Positions 18,195 to 25,803 of a DNA stretch of 64,000 nucleotides are shown here, in pieces. This DNA is from Leucobacter rhizosphaerae (lineage in GTDB: Bacteria > Actinomycetota > Actinomycetes > Actinomycetales > Microbacteriaceae). Every line of letters begins with the position of its first letter. Positions within the stretch are counted from its first letter, which is position 1. Where the stretch lies: the NCBI RefSeq assembly GCF_022919175.1, contig NZ_CP095043.1:1240001-1304000 (forward strand). Direction: 5' to 3'. Both the position numbers and the translations under genes were made by a program. A model generated the notes under the pieces. That model saw only the letters and a program-made list of their open reading frames with translations. It had not been told where the DNA came from and ran no database searches.

Positions 18195-19442
18195 CTACTC
18201 CGCCCCCATCGCCTCCAACGCGCCCAGCGTGCCCGCCGTCAGCGACGTGAGCCCGGGGTAGCCGGGGGTGAGCCCCGCCGGTTCGATCGCGTTGAGGATC
18301 ACGACCGCGAGATCCACCTCGGGGCAGTAGGCCGCGATGCCGTTCGAGCCCGGGATCGCCCCGGCGTGGCCGTGGCAGTGGCCGACTCCCGGCACGTCCC
18401 AGGTCGCGAGCCCCGCACCCTCGCCGAGCTGCACGGGCGGCACCTTCGCGGCGTCGTAGGTTGCGGCGTAGAACTCCTCCGAGTTCGGCGTGAGCTCGAG
18501 CATCTCCGCGAGGTGCGCGTCGTCGACCACGTCGCCGTCGACGAGCGCGCGGATCCAGACGGCCTGATCCCGAGCCGAGCTCACCATGGAGCCCGCCGAC
18601 CAGGCACCCGGCCACTGCGGCGACGCACTCTGCGCCTCGACCGTGCCGAACTGCCCGGCGCAGTCGGCGCCCTCCCCCGCATCGCACGTCAGCACGAACC
18701 CGTCGACGGCCTCGGCCCCCGATCCCGCGCCGTCGAGGTACGTGCTCGTGAGCTTGAGCGGCTCGATGAACCGGGTGTCGACCTGCACGTCGTAGGGATC
18801 CTCGGCCGCGAGCTCCGCGATCCTGCCGAGCATGATGTAGCCCGCGTTCAGGTACTCGTACTCGGTGCCGGGATCGAAGACCGGCGTCTCGGTGAACACC
18901 TCGTCGATGAGCGCCTGAGGCTCGACCTTGCCCACGTTGTCGAAGTTCAGCTCGGCGAGCCCGCTCTCGTGCTGCAGCAGCATGCGCACCGTGATCGTGC
19001 CACCGTTCGGCGCAGCCGGTAACCACGCGTCGATCGTGTCGTCGAGCGACAGCACGCCCTCCTCGTCGAGCTGCATGATGAGCGCCGCGGTGAAGAGCTT
19101 CGTCATGCTCCCGATGTGGAACGTGTCGTCGGGCGCGAGCGCCGTATCCGGAGCCCCCTCACCGCTCGCGGTAGCGACCACCTCGCCGTCGCCGAGCGAG
19201 GCGGCGAGCGCCGTGCCCGGGATCTCGAAGGCGAACGGCCCGGTCGAGGGCGAGGCGCGCCACTGGGTGAGCGCCGCGGCCATGCGGTCGGCGAACGCGG
19301 CATCGGCGGCGGATCCGGCACCCGCGTCGCCGCTCGCGTTCGAGCCCGAGCCCGAGGCATCGGTGGGCGCGGGGGCGCAGGCGGCGAGCGCCCCGGCGAA
19401 CACGAGGGTGGTCAGGATCGCGGCGAAGCGGGTGGGTCTCAC
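18195..19442 (-). CDS. Serine hydrolase, beta-lactamase class C/DD-peptidase family lipoprotein
   Basis: Encodes 415 residues from GTG 19442 (GAAGGG upstream). A lipobox near residue 20 (ALAAC) is followed by a Ser/Gly-rich linker. The catalytic SxxK is in GSMTKLFTAAL; the second motif is in YEYLNAGYIML (Tyr-x-Asn) and the third in HGHAGAIPGSNG. This is the pattern of Pfam beta-lactamase (class C, EstB, D-aminopeptidase and PBP4* relatives). It is expected on the outer face of the membrane, acting on cell-wall peptides or esters. It is probably co-transcribed with the alpha/beta hydrolase upstream (71-bp gap). Confidence 0.88.
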   Translation of the reverse strand: MRPTRFAAILTTLVFAGALAACAPAPTDASGSGSNASGDAGAGSAADAAFADRMAAALTQWRASPSTGPFAFEIPGTALAASLGDGEVVATASGEGAPDTALAPDDTFHIGSMTKLFTAALIMQLDEEGVLSLDDTIDAWLPAAPNGGTITVRMLLQHESGLAELNFDNVGKVEPQALIDEVFTETPVFDPGTEYEYLNAGYIMLGRIAELAAEDPYDVQVDTRFIEPLKLTSTYLDGAGSGAEAVDGFVLTCDAGEGADCAGQFGTVEAQSASPQWPGAWSAGSMVSSARDQAVWIRALVDGDVVDDAHLAEMLELTPNSEEFYAATYDAAKVPPVQLGEGAGLATWDVPGVGHCHGHAGAIPGSNGIAAYCPEVDLAVVILNAIEPAGLTPGYPGLTSLTAGTLGALEAMGAE

Positions 19443-19513
19443 GGGCTGCCCTTCGGGAGTGGTGGGGTGAGGGGTCGGGTGCGGGGTGCGTGATTCGGGG
19501 CGCGGGATCCTCC

Positions 19514-20872
19514 TCAGTCGCTGAACTGGGACACGAACGCGGTGAACTCGGTCTCGAGCAGGGCCGAGAACGGGTACTTGACCTGGTCGGCGAGGGCCGG
19601 CACATCGGCGGTGCCCACGTCGCGCATGATGTGCACCATGTTCGGCAGCTCGACGAAGCGCGCGACTCCGGGTGCGAAGGCGTTCGCGAGGGCGACGACC
19701 CCCGATCCCGCCGTGCCGTCGCCGCACGGGGTGTTGAAGTCTTTCGTGCCGCAGGTGATGAGCACCGGGATCGTGATCGACGGGGCGATCGCCGGCGGGG
19801 CGATCTCGTCGAACTGCTTACCGTAGAGGGTGCGGTAGGCGTGCGAGATCACCATCTGCGCCGGGTCGGAGCCGTAGATGTTGTTCGCGATGGTCGTCTG
19901 CATGACCGCGGTGTAGTCGGTCGCGCCGGGCAGCGGTACGGGACCGGGGGTCGGGTACGGCGGCGTGCCCGAGCGGATCTCCTCGACCCCGTCGGCCATC
20001 CACGCTTTCAGTGTGTCGCCATCGGCGGCGGTCATGGCGCCGCCCGCGACCGCGCCGTCGATCTGCTGCGCGAGCTGGCTCGGCACAACGCTGAGGATGC
20101 GGTCGTAGGAGGGCTCGATGAGCGCGAGCCCGGCGATGGCGGGGGCGGATCCCGGATCATTCGCAACCGAGATCGACACGGCGCCGCCCTCGCTGTGGCC
20201 GATGAGGATCAGGCGGCTCGCGTCGATGCCGGGCTGCGCGGCCACGAAGCTGAGCGCGTCGCGCACCGGCTGAATGCGCAGTTCGTCGTAGCTGCGCGAG
20301 AGGAGAGCGTCGGGATCGTCGGCGTACGGGCCGAGCCCGGTCGCGCCGGTGCCGACCTTGTCGTAACGCAGCGACGCGATGCCCTGCTCGGCGAGCAGGT
20401 CGGCGAGCCACTCGTACTCCTGCATCGCGATTCCGGCGCCGTTGCCGTTGCGGTCGACGTCTCCCGTGCCGCCCACGATCACGGCGGCCGCGACGGGCTG
20501 GCTCGAGCCGAGGGGGCCGCGGTAGCTGCCGTGGATCGTGATGCCGCCGCTCGCGAAGGTCACGTCGGAGTCTCCCTTGATGGAGCTGCAGTCGACCGCC
20601 GCGCTGGCCGGGGCCGGGGCTGCGACGAGGCCGGATCCGGCGGCGACCAGGATCGCGAGGGCGAGGGCGAGGGCGGTGCCGGTGGAGTTGCGGTGGCGGC
20701 GGCTCGGGTGTGTGCCGGACCGCGTGTGTGCCGATGCCAGCGAGCGGTTCCGCTGGGCGACCACGACGGTGACCAGCCCCGCGGCGAGGAGGAGCACGGC
20801 GAGGACCGCCACGATGGCGAACCCGGACGGATCTGCGCCGGTCGACGGCAGGCAGTCTTGAGACCCAGGCAT
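19514..20872 (-). CDS. Secreted alpha/beta hydrolase with sorting-signal-like N-terminus
   Basis: Encodes 452 residues from ATG 20872, with GAGAGG upstream. The nucleophile elbow is GHSEGGAVS near residue 220, with later Asp (TCGTKDF) and His (LPNMVHIM) candidates, so the hydrolase is complete. The first 95 residues are odd. DCLPSTGADPSG plus a hydrophobic helix and QRNR look like the C-terminal sorting tail of a cell-wall protein. This is followed by a second, proper signal peptide (ALALALAILVAAGS...ASA). The tail may be a relic of a deleted upstream surface-protein gene, or a genuine N-terminal membrane anchor. An internal start near the second signal is an alternative. Confidence 0.85.
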   Translation of the reverse strand: MPGSQDCLPSTGADPSGFAIVAVLAVLLLAAGLVTVVVAQRNRSLASAHTRSGTHPSRRHRNSTGTALALALAILVAAGSGLVAAPAPASAAVDCSSIKGDSDVTFASGGITIHGSYRGPLGSSQPVAAAVIVGGTGDVDRNGNGAGIAMQEYEWLADLLAEQGIASLRYDKVGTGATGLGPYADDPDALLSRSYDELRIQPVRDALSFVAAQPGIDASRLILIGHSEGGAVSISVANDPGSAPAIAGLALIEPSYDRILSVVPSQLAQQIDGAVAGGAMTAADGDTLKAWMADGVEEIRSGTPPYPTPGPVPLPGATDYTAVMQTTIANNIYGSDPAQMVISHAYRTLYGKQFDEIAPPAIAPSITIPVLITCGTKDFNTPCGDGTAGSGVVALANAFAPGVARFVELPNMVHIMRDVGTADVPALADQVKYPFSALLETEFTAFVSQFSD

Positions 20873-21070
20873 CGGAGCCCCTCTCCCCTATTGGCGCAAG
20901 ATTAGCATTTGGGGTGGGTGGGGGTGAAGTGAAAGCTGGCCGATGTGCAGCGTTTGAGATGCGGCCGCGCGCCTTTCTCCGATCGCGGTGTCGGAGCGGC
21001 CGGGGGTGACGCGACTGTTGGACGCGCCTTCCCCGGGCCGCGCCGACCGAATTCGGCACCCGCTGAGGGG

Positions 21071-21700
21071 TCAGTTCGCGACGATGAGTCCCTGCGTTCC
21101 GGTGCGGGCGGCCTCGAAGCGAGCCTGCACGTCGGGCCAGTTCACGAGCTCCCAGAACGCCTTGACGTAGTCGGCGCGCACGTTGAGGTAGTCGAGGTAG
21201 TAGGCGTGCTCCCACACGTCGAGCTGCAGCAGCGGAATCACTCCGAGGGGAGCGTTTCCCTGCTGATCGAAGAGCTGGAAGATGACCGGGCGCGATCCCA
21301 CGCTGTCCCAGGCGAGCACGGCCCATCCGGAGCCCTGCACACCCAGCGCGGTAGCGGTGAAGTGCGCGCGGAAGGAGTCGACCGATCCGAATGCGTCGAC
21401 GAGCGCGGCCTGCAGCTCACCCTCGGGAGCACCGCCACCCTCGGGCGAAAGGTTCTGCCAGAACACGGAGTGGTTGATGTGGCCGCCGAGATTGAACCCG
21501 AGGTCCTTCTCGAGCTTGTTGACGTTCGCGAGATCGCCAGCACTGCGCGCCGTGGCGAGCTGCTCCAGCGCGGTGTTCGCGCCGGTCACGTAGGCCTGGT
21601 GGTGCTTGGAGTGGTGCAGCTCCATGATCTTGCCGGAGATGTGCGGCTCGAGGGCCGCGTAGTCGTAGGGCAGCTCGGGGAGCGTGTAGAGCGTGGACAT
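21071..21700 (-). CDS. sodA: Superoxide dismutase, Fe/Mn family
   Basis: Encodes 209 residues from ATG 21700 behind AAAGGA. It is full length. The metal ligands are visible: His in MELHHSKHH, His in GGHINHSVFW, and Asp/His in LDVWEHAYYLDYL. It converts superoxide to peroxide and oxygen in the cytoplasm. It is third in a unit with a 7Fe ferredoxin and a flavin reductase, downstream of a sox box. That location suggests redox induction, unlike the usual stand-alone actinobacterial sodA. Metal specificity (Mn or Fe) is not decided here. Confidence 0.95.
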   Translation of the reverse strand: MSTLYTLPELPYDYAALEPHISGKIMELHHSKHHQAYVTGANTALEQLATARSAGDLANVNKLEKDLGFNLGGHINHSVFWQNLSPEGGGAPEGELQAALVDAFGSVDSFRAHFTATALGVQGSGWAVLAWDSVGSRPVIFQLFDQQGNAPLGVIPLLQLDVWEHAYYLDYLNVRADYVKAFWELVNWPDVQARFEAARTGTQGLIVAN

Positions 21701-21723
21701 GGTGTGTTCCTTTCGATGAGTGT

Positions 21724-22233
21724 TCAGTGGTCGGTGTGGTGTGGAAGTGCGTGGAAGCGCCGATCCAGGTAGACGACCGGGCGGCCTTGGGGTCCTGGCA
21801 GCACCTCCAGCACTTCGGCGATAACGACCGTCGACGAACCGACGGCGACGGTCTGCAGGGCGCGGCAGCGCAGGGCGGCGCGGGCCGACGCGAGGTGCGG
21901 CTCTCCTGTCTCGAGCTGCGACCACCCCTGCCCCTCCGTAAAACGCTCAGCACCGCTCGTCGCGAAGCTCAACGCGAGCTCGGAGTGGTCGTCGTCGATG
22001 AGGTGCACGACGAAGGTGTCGGCCCCCAAGATCGCTCCTGCTGATCCGGTGGCGCGGGTCACCGAGAACACGATCGCTGCGGGATCGACGGCCACGGACG
22101 CGACACTCGACGCGGTGAGGCCGACGGGGCCGTCGGGTGTGGACGCCGTGATGATCGCCACGCCGGCCGGGTGCGTGCGGAAGGCCGTCTTGAGCCCATC
22201 GCCGACCGAGGTCGGCATTGGTGTTGCTGTCAT
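21724..22233 (-). CDS. Flavin reductase-like FMN-binding protein
   Basis: Encodes 169 residues. ATG 22233 overlaps the ferredoxin stop (ATGA). TAFRTHPAGVAIITAS, GLTASSVASVAVDP and FVVHLIDDDHSELA are landmarks of the HpaC/flavin-reductase split-barrel family, which reduces FMN with NAD(P)H. In SoxR regulons of actinobacteria such reductases are common targets. Here it may feed electrons between flavin and the co-encoded ferredoxin (inference). Confidence 0.9.
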   Translation of the reverse strand: MTATPMPTSVGDGLKTAFRTHPAGVAIITASTPDGPVGLTASSVASVAVDPAAIVFSVTRATGSAGAILGADTFVVHLIDDDHSELALSFATSGAERFTEGQGWSQLETGEPHLASARAALRCRALQTVAVGSSTVVIAEVLEVLPGPQGRPVVYLDRRFHALPHHTDH

Positions 22234-22556
22234 ACGTGTTCCTCCTGAAGCGGAAGCGTGGCGATGAACGGGTGGTCGAAATCGAGCGTCCCGGTCTTGG
22301 CGGCGCCTCCCGGTGAGCCGATCTCGTCGAAGAACTCAACGTTGGCCTTGTAGTAGTCCTGCCACTCACTGGGCAGATCGTCTTCGTAATAGATGGCCTC
22401 GACGGGGCACACGGGCTCGCAGGCGCCGCAGTCCACGCATTCATCCGGGTGAATGTAGAGGGACCGTTCGCCCTCGTAGATGCAGTCGACGGGGCATTCG
22501 TCGATGCAGGCTTTGTCCTTCAGATCGACGCACGGCAAGGCGATCACGTACGTCAT
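22230..22556 (-). CDS. fdxA: 7Fe ferredoxin
   Basis: Encodes 108 residues from ATG 22556. Cys residues at about 9, 17, 21 and 25 and at 40, 43, 46 and 50 form the [3Fe-4S] and [4Fe-4S] sites in the actinobacterial FdxA arrangement (ACIDECPVDCIYEG; CVDCGACEPVCPVEA). It is a small soluble electron carrier. First gene of the fdxA-flavin reductase-sod unit; the sox box is about 80 bp upstream. Confidence 0.95.
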   Translation of the reverse strand: MTYVIALPCVDLKDKACIDECPVDCIYEGERSLYIHPDECVDCGACEPVCPVEAIYYEDDLPSEWQDYYKANVEFFDEIGSPGGAAKTGTLDFDHPFIATLPLQEEHV

Positions 22557-22634
22557 CGCGGGGCCTTCGTTCGGGTCACGCTGTCCTCGTTCGGTTCGAC
22601 AGGCCCAGATTGGGGCCACTCGCCAACCGTAAAA

Positions 22635-22652
22635 CCTCAAGTGCAGTTGAGG
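22635..22652. promoter_or_regulatory. SoxR operator (sox box)
   Basis: CCTCAA-GTGCAG-TTGAGG is an 18-bp site with perfect 6-bp arms. It closely matches the classical sox box, CCTCAAGT-TAACTTGAGG. It lies between the fdxA unit and the divergent soxR stub, as expected for an autoregulated MerR-type promoter. Confidence 0.85.
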
Positions 22653-22669
22653 TCAAGTCCAAGGGAAGG

Positions 22670-22807
22670 ATGCATCCGATGGGACCTCACGCGCCCGATG
22701 AATCACTGACGATCGGCGAGATGAGCCGACGCACCGGGGTCGCCGCATCTGCCTTGCACTTCACCGAGACGATCGACTTCCAGACGTTACGACCGCAGTC
22801 CCCATAG
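22670..22807 (+). pseudogene. soxR: Truncated SoxR (MerR family), N-terminal stub
   Basis: Only the first turn of the MerR winged helix remains: LTIGEMSRRTGVAASALHF, which is the SoxR N-terminus. After residue 33 or so the sequence diverges (TETIDFQ) and stops at 22805-22807. The recognition helix, dimer helix and the four-Cys [2Fe-2S] motif are all missing. The start is ATG 22670 or 22679; AAGGA precedes the latter. An IS3 remnant begins within about 30 bp of the stop, so insertion followed by deletion is the likely cause. Confidence 0.75.
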
Positions 22808-22834
22808 CTGAAGTCAGTCATCGTGCCACCCAAG

Positions 22835-23300
22835 TTAGTTTTCGGTGACCCAGAGCCGGTTCGGGGCGGTCGCGATGAACTCCCGCTTCACCAGATCCGG
22901 GTGCCGCGCCGACGCCGGATCCGGCCTCGTCGTCTTCACGCACTTCGAACGCTTTGCGCCCTCAATGCCCACTGCGCGCATCAGCCTGGCGGTCTGGTCG
23001 CGACCGATCGTGATCCCCGCCCGCCGGACGGCCTTCCAGAGCTTGCGGACCCCGTAAACGCAGTAGTTAGTATCACAGATCTCGACCAACTGCGGGACCA
23101 GCACCTCGTCCCGCAGCGTCCGCGCTGAGGGGGCGCGCGTCTTGGCGGCGTAGTAGCTGCTCGGAGCCACGTGCAGCAGTCTGCAGATGAGCTCGACTCC
23201 GAGCCGGCGACCATCCACCAGGTCGTCCTTGTTCGCGTCGACGAACGAGACTACTTCCGGTAGTGGCGGTCGAGCTCCGCCCCGAAGAAAGACGCAGCCC
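22835..23300 (-). pseudogene. IS3-family transposase OrfB, 5' fragment
   Basis: Fragment of about 150 residues. It is read in the frame containing GRRLGVELICRLLHVAPSSY and the HTH_21 region (YGVRKLWKAVRRAGI), then VKREFIATAPNRLWVTEN and a stop. The integrase core (rve) with DDE is absent. The 5' part overlaps OrfA and would normally be joined by a -1 frameshift. It is not functional. Confidence 0.75.
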
Positions 23301-23595
23301 GCTTGAGCACCTCGTTAGCCCGCCGCAGCTCCCGGTTCTCTTGCGCGAGCTCTTTCACCCGCTGTGCCTCGGCCGAGCTCACGCCCGGCGCGTCGCCATC
23401 GTCGACGTCGGCCTGCTTCACCCACATCCGCACAGACTCGACCCCGTACCCGAGCTGCATCGCGACGCGCTGCACCATCCCCTGCGTGACACCGAGCTCG
23501 GCGCGCAGCGTCCTCACCATCCGCACCGCGGCGGCCTTCTCCTCGACCGAGTAGCGACGCGTCGTCGGCTTCCCATGCGCCAGTTCCTTCGGCAT
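23251..23595 (-). CDS. IS3-family transposase OrfA
   Basis: Encodes 114 residues from ATG 23595. It has a basic helix-turn-helix (YSVEEKAAAVRMVRTLRAE, GYGVESVRMWVKQADVD) and a leucine-zipper-like C-terminus (ENRELRRANEVLKRAASFF), which is the standard OrfA layout. It is intact, but its OrfB partner is truncated, so the element is immobile. Confidence 0.85.
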   Translation of the reverse strand: MPKELAHGKPTTRRYSVEEKAAAVRMVRTLRAELGVTQGMVQRVAMQLGYGVESVRMWVKQADVDDGDAPGVSSAEAQRVKELAQENRELRRANEVLKRAASFFGAELDRHYRK

Positions 23596-23740
23596 AACTC
23601 CATCCTCGTTTCCAAGGCCAGGAGCCTCCAACAAACTCAGGGCGCTTCAGTATCTGCGGATAACTCGAAGCGTGAAGTGGGTTTGACGCGGAGAGAAGCT
23701 CCTGCGAGGTTACCAATGGCTGTGCTACTTCGGTTTGCCT

Positions 23741-24505
23741 TTAGTGCTTAAGGAAGTCTGCTTCATTGACACCCAGCCCAATTGAAAGCCTGCCGCGACC
23801 AAGCACAATCCGGCCAAGTCCGGTTGCCGGAAAGTAGTCGAGTGGATCATTCTCGCTCCGAGCCCATTCCATGGTGCCGACACCCCAACCCGTAATGCAG
23901 ATCGATTCGTACTCCCACTCTGATTTGACACGTTTAAGCACGTCCCAGCCTTTTCCGTCCGCGCTCGGAATCGCTTTGATGGTTCGATGCGTTCGCATCC
24001 ACGTCGGAAACACTGGAGCGCTCGATGCTTTCTCCTGCAGGTCTGCCCGGAAGTTGAGTAGGGCTTCCCCCTCGCTATTCACAATCTCAGCATGCGCTGC
24101 GCCAGCGTGAGTATGTACCTGCACGCGACGGACCTGCTTCTTGGGCATTCCCAAGACTTCCCGGCCCATAATCCCTGCATTGAGCCCCCCGTCGATAAAT
24201 GCTGAAATCGCGAAGGCAGACCCCGACTCACCTTCCGCGGTTCGGACGCACATGCCTCCCTGCCAGAACGGTGCTCGGCGCTCGACAATCTGACCGCCTG
24301 AACGAAATTCGGTGGTATCGAAACGGGCGATCCAACACGCAACCCTTCCGTCTGGGCTTGGTGTGAGACCGCGCGGGAGCACTCCCGCGACGCGCGAAGG
24401 GTCCGTGTCATATTCGATGGTCGCCCACGCAACATCGGCTGTTTCAGCACCGACTGTGTAGAGCGGGGCAAACAATGGCATCGACGTTAGTGATTCTTCT
24501 GTCAC
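23741..24505 (-). CDS. Acetoacetate decarboxylase family protein
   Basis: Encodes 254 residues. GTG 24505 overlaps the upstream stop (TAGTG); ATG 24481 is an alternative. GREVLGMPKKQV near residues 114-125 contains the Lys-Lys pair. In acetoacetate decarboxylase the first Lys forms the Schiff base and the second lowers its pKa. Length and the flanking FWQGGMCVRTAEGESGSAFA and GWGVGTMEW blocks fit the family. Some relatives are decarboxylases and others are aldolase-dehydratases, so a beta-keto acid or related product of this cluster is the likely substrate. It is the last gene of the catabolic unit; the IS remnant follows about 100 bp downstream. Confidence 0.85.
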   Translation of the reverse strand: MTEESLTSMPLFAPLYTVGAETADVAWATIEYDTDPSRVAGVLPRGLTPSPDGRVACWIARFDTTEFRSGGQIVERRAPFWQGGMCVRTAEGESGSAFAISAFIDGGLNAGIMGREVLGMPKKQVRRVQVHTHAGAAHAEIVNSEGEALLNFRADLQEKASSAPVFPTWMRTHRTIKAIPSADGKGWDVLKRVKSEWEYESICITGWGVGTMEWARSENDPLDYFPATGLGRIVLGRGRLSIGLGVNEADFLKH

Positions 24506-25803
24506 TATTCAGATGAAGTTTCGAGGTCGGCGCACGATCCCGAGGAAGGGATGGTGATCGTAGCGACGGCAGACGCAATGGCGGCGGCAGCGACGACGAC
24601 CTCGGACACCGCGATGCGCTCGTTGGGGCTGTGCGCGAGTGCCATCTCGCCCGGCCCAAAGAGAACTGTAGGAATCCCGCGTTCTCCGTAGTACCCTGCG
24701 TCCGATCCTGCTGTGAGAACCTCCGGCCTCCCGTGACATTCGAGCGATTCCAACGCATGTCCCAAGGCTTCGACGAGGCTATTGCGGGGATCGGTGCGCC
24801 ATCCCGCAAGACCGTGAAAGACGGTGACGTCAGAAGCGAGAGGCCATTTTGCGTCCTCGTCAACCTGCTGAACCAATGCCGTGAGTGCTTCAGCGGATGC
24901 TCGTGGGCTTTCACCGGGCAGCAGCCCGATGCGACCGACCATGGTTGCACGATCCGGCACAGCATTGCGGAAGCGACCAGCGTCGAGGGTGCCGACCACG
25001 AAGGGGGCAGGCACAGGGACATCTGCGAACTCTCCGGTCGATGCTGCCGCGTTTTTCTCCTGCTCTCGACGACGCAACACCCTGTGAATCCGCAAAAGAT
25101 GCTCGAGGGCGTCCTGCCCTTCCCAAGGTTTTGAGGAGTGGGCCGAAACACCGTGGGTAACCACTTCGAACGCGATCAGCCCAGTACTCGCGATCACCAT
25201 GCGGGAATCGCTCGGCTCTAACACGAGAACACGATCGGGAACGTTCCAGCACTCCAATGCCGCTCGTGTCCCCACCCCGCTGAGTTCCTCGCCAAGAACA
25301 AGGTGGAACTCGACGTCGATTTCTGGTCGAATGCCTCGCTCAACGAGGTTCGAGACGCCCAGCAGAGCCGCCGCAATCGGCCCTTTCGTATCGACGGCGC
25401 CGCGCCCGTACACGCTTCCATCTTCGATCCGACCGTCAAACGGAGCGCCGGACCAGCTCTCGGGCTCACCTGGAGGAACGACATCGAGGTGTCCGTTGAT
25501 AACCAGCAGCGGCTTTCCGGAACGCGGCCAAGGGCGCAAAAGCAGATTCCACCGCCCGCTGACGTTCCGTTCCTTCTCCAGACCCTCGACGGCCACGATC
25601 CTCGGATCATCTAGCCTGAGCCTGTCGACTTCCCATCCCTGGTCGTCCGCCCACTTTTCAATGAACTGCGCGTAGGGAGCCTCGTCACCGCTCAAGCTAG
25701 GCAAACGAATGCCCTCCGCGAGAAACTCCGCAGCGAGGTTCGCTCGCCCCAGAAGGTCCGCTTGCACCTCGGTGGCGATCTGAGTGTGCCGTGCGCCGCT
25801 CAC
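24505..25803 (-). CDS. M20 family deacylase/peptidase (ArgE/DapE-like)
   Basis: Encodes 432 residues. GTG 25803 overlaps the upstream stop (GTGA). Zn-binding and catalytic motifs: NGHLDVVPPGEPESW, GRGAVDTKGPIAAAL, GEELSGVGTRAAL and GSDAGYYGERGIPTVLFGPG. The dimerisation domain lies between (THGVSAHSSKPWEG). This is the ArgE/DapE type that removes an acyl group from an amino acid. Within the cluster it could deacylate an imported N-acyl compound before decarboxylation (inference). Confidence 0.9.
   Translation of the reverse strand: MSGARHTQIATEVQADLLGRANLAAEFLAEGIRLPSLSGDEAPYAQFIEKWADDQGWEVDRLRLDDPRIVAVEGLEKERNVSGRWNLLLRPWPRSGKPLLVINGHLDVVPPGEPESWSGAPFDGRIEDGSVYGRGAVDTKGPIAAALLGVSNLVERGIRPEIDVEFHLVLGEELSGVGTRAALECWNVPDRVLVLEPSDSRMVIASTGLIAFEVVTHGVSAHSSKPWEGQDALEHLLRIHRVLRRREQEKNAAASTGEFADVPVPAPFVVGTLDAGRFRNAVPDRATMVGRIGLLPGESPRASAEALTALVQQVDEDAKWPLASDVTVFHGLAGWRTDPRNSLVEALGHALESLECHGRPEVLTAGSDAGYYGERGIPTVLFGPGEMALAHSPNERIAVSEVVVAAAAIASAVATITIPSSGSCADLETSSE

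Larger units (their letters stand above)
22835..23640 (-). mobile_element. IS3-family element remnant
   Basis: A complete OrfA and the first third of OrfB survive on the minus strand. OrfB stops after NRLWVTEN, just where the DDE catalytic core would begin, so the element lost its 3' part together with most of soxR. The upstream end (right side on the plus strand, around 23615-23640) carries a CCTCCAACAAACTCA stretch that may be the terminal inverted repeat. No matching left repeat was found. The element separates the oxidative-stress group from the catabolic cluster. Confidence 0.75.

Noticed and set aside
20873..21070. Possible small gene between the hydrolase and superoxide dismutase genes
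   Set aside because: No frame has a ribosome site and sensible composition; treated as plain intergenic DNA.
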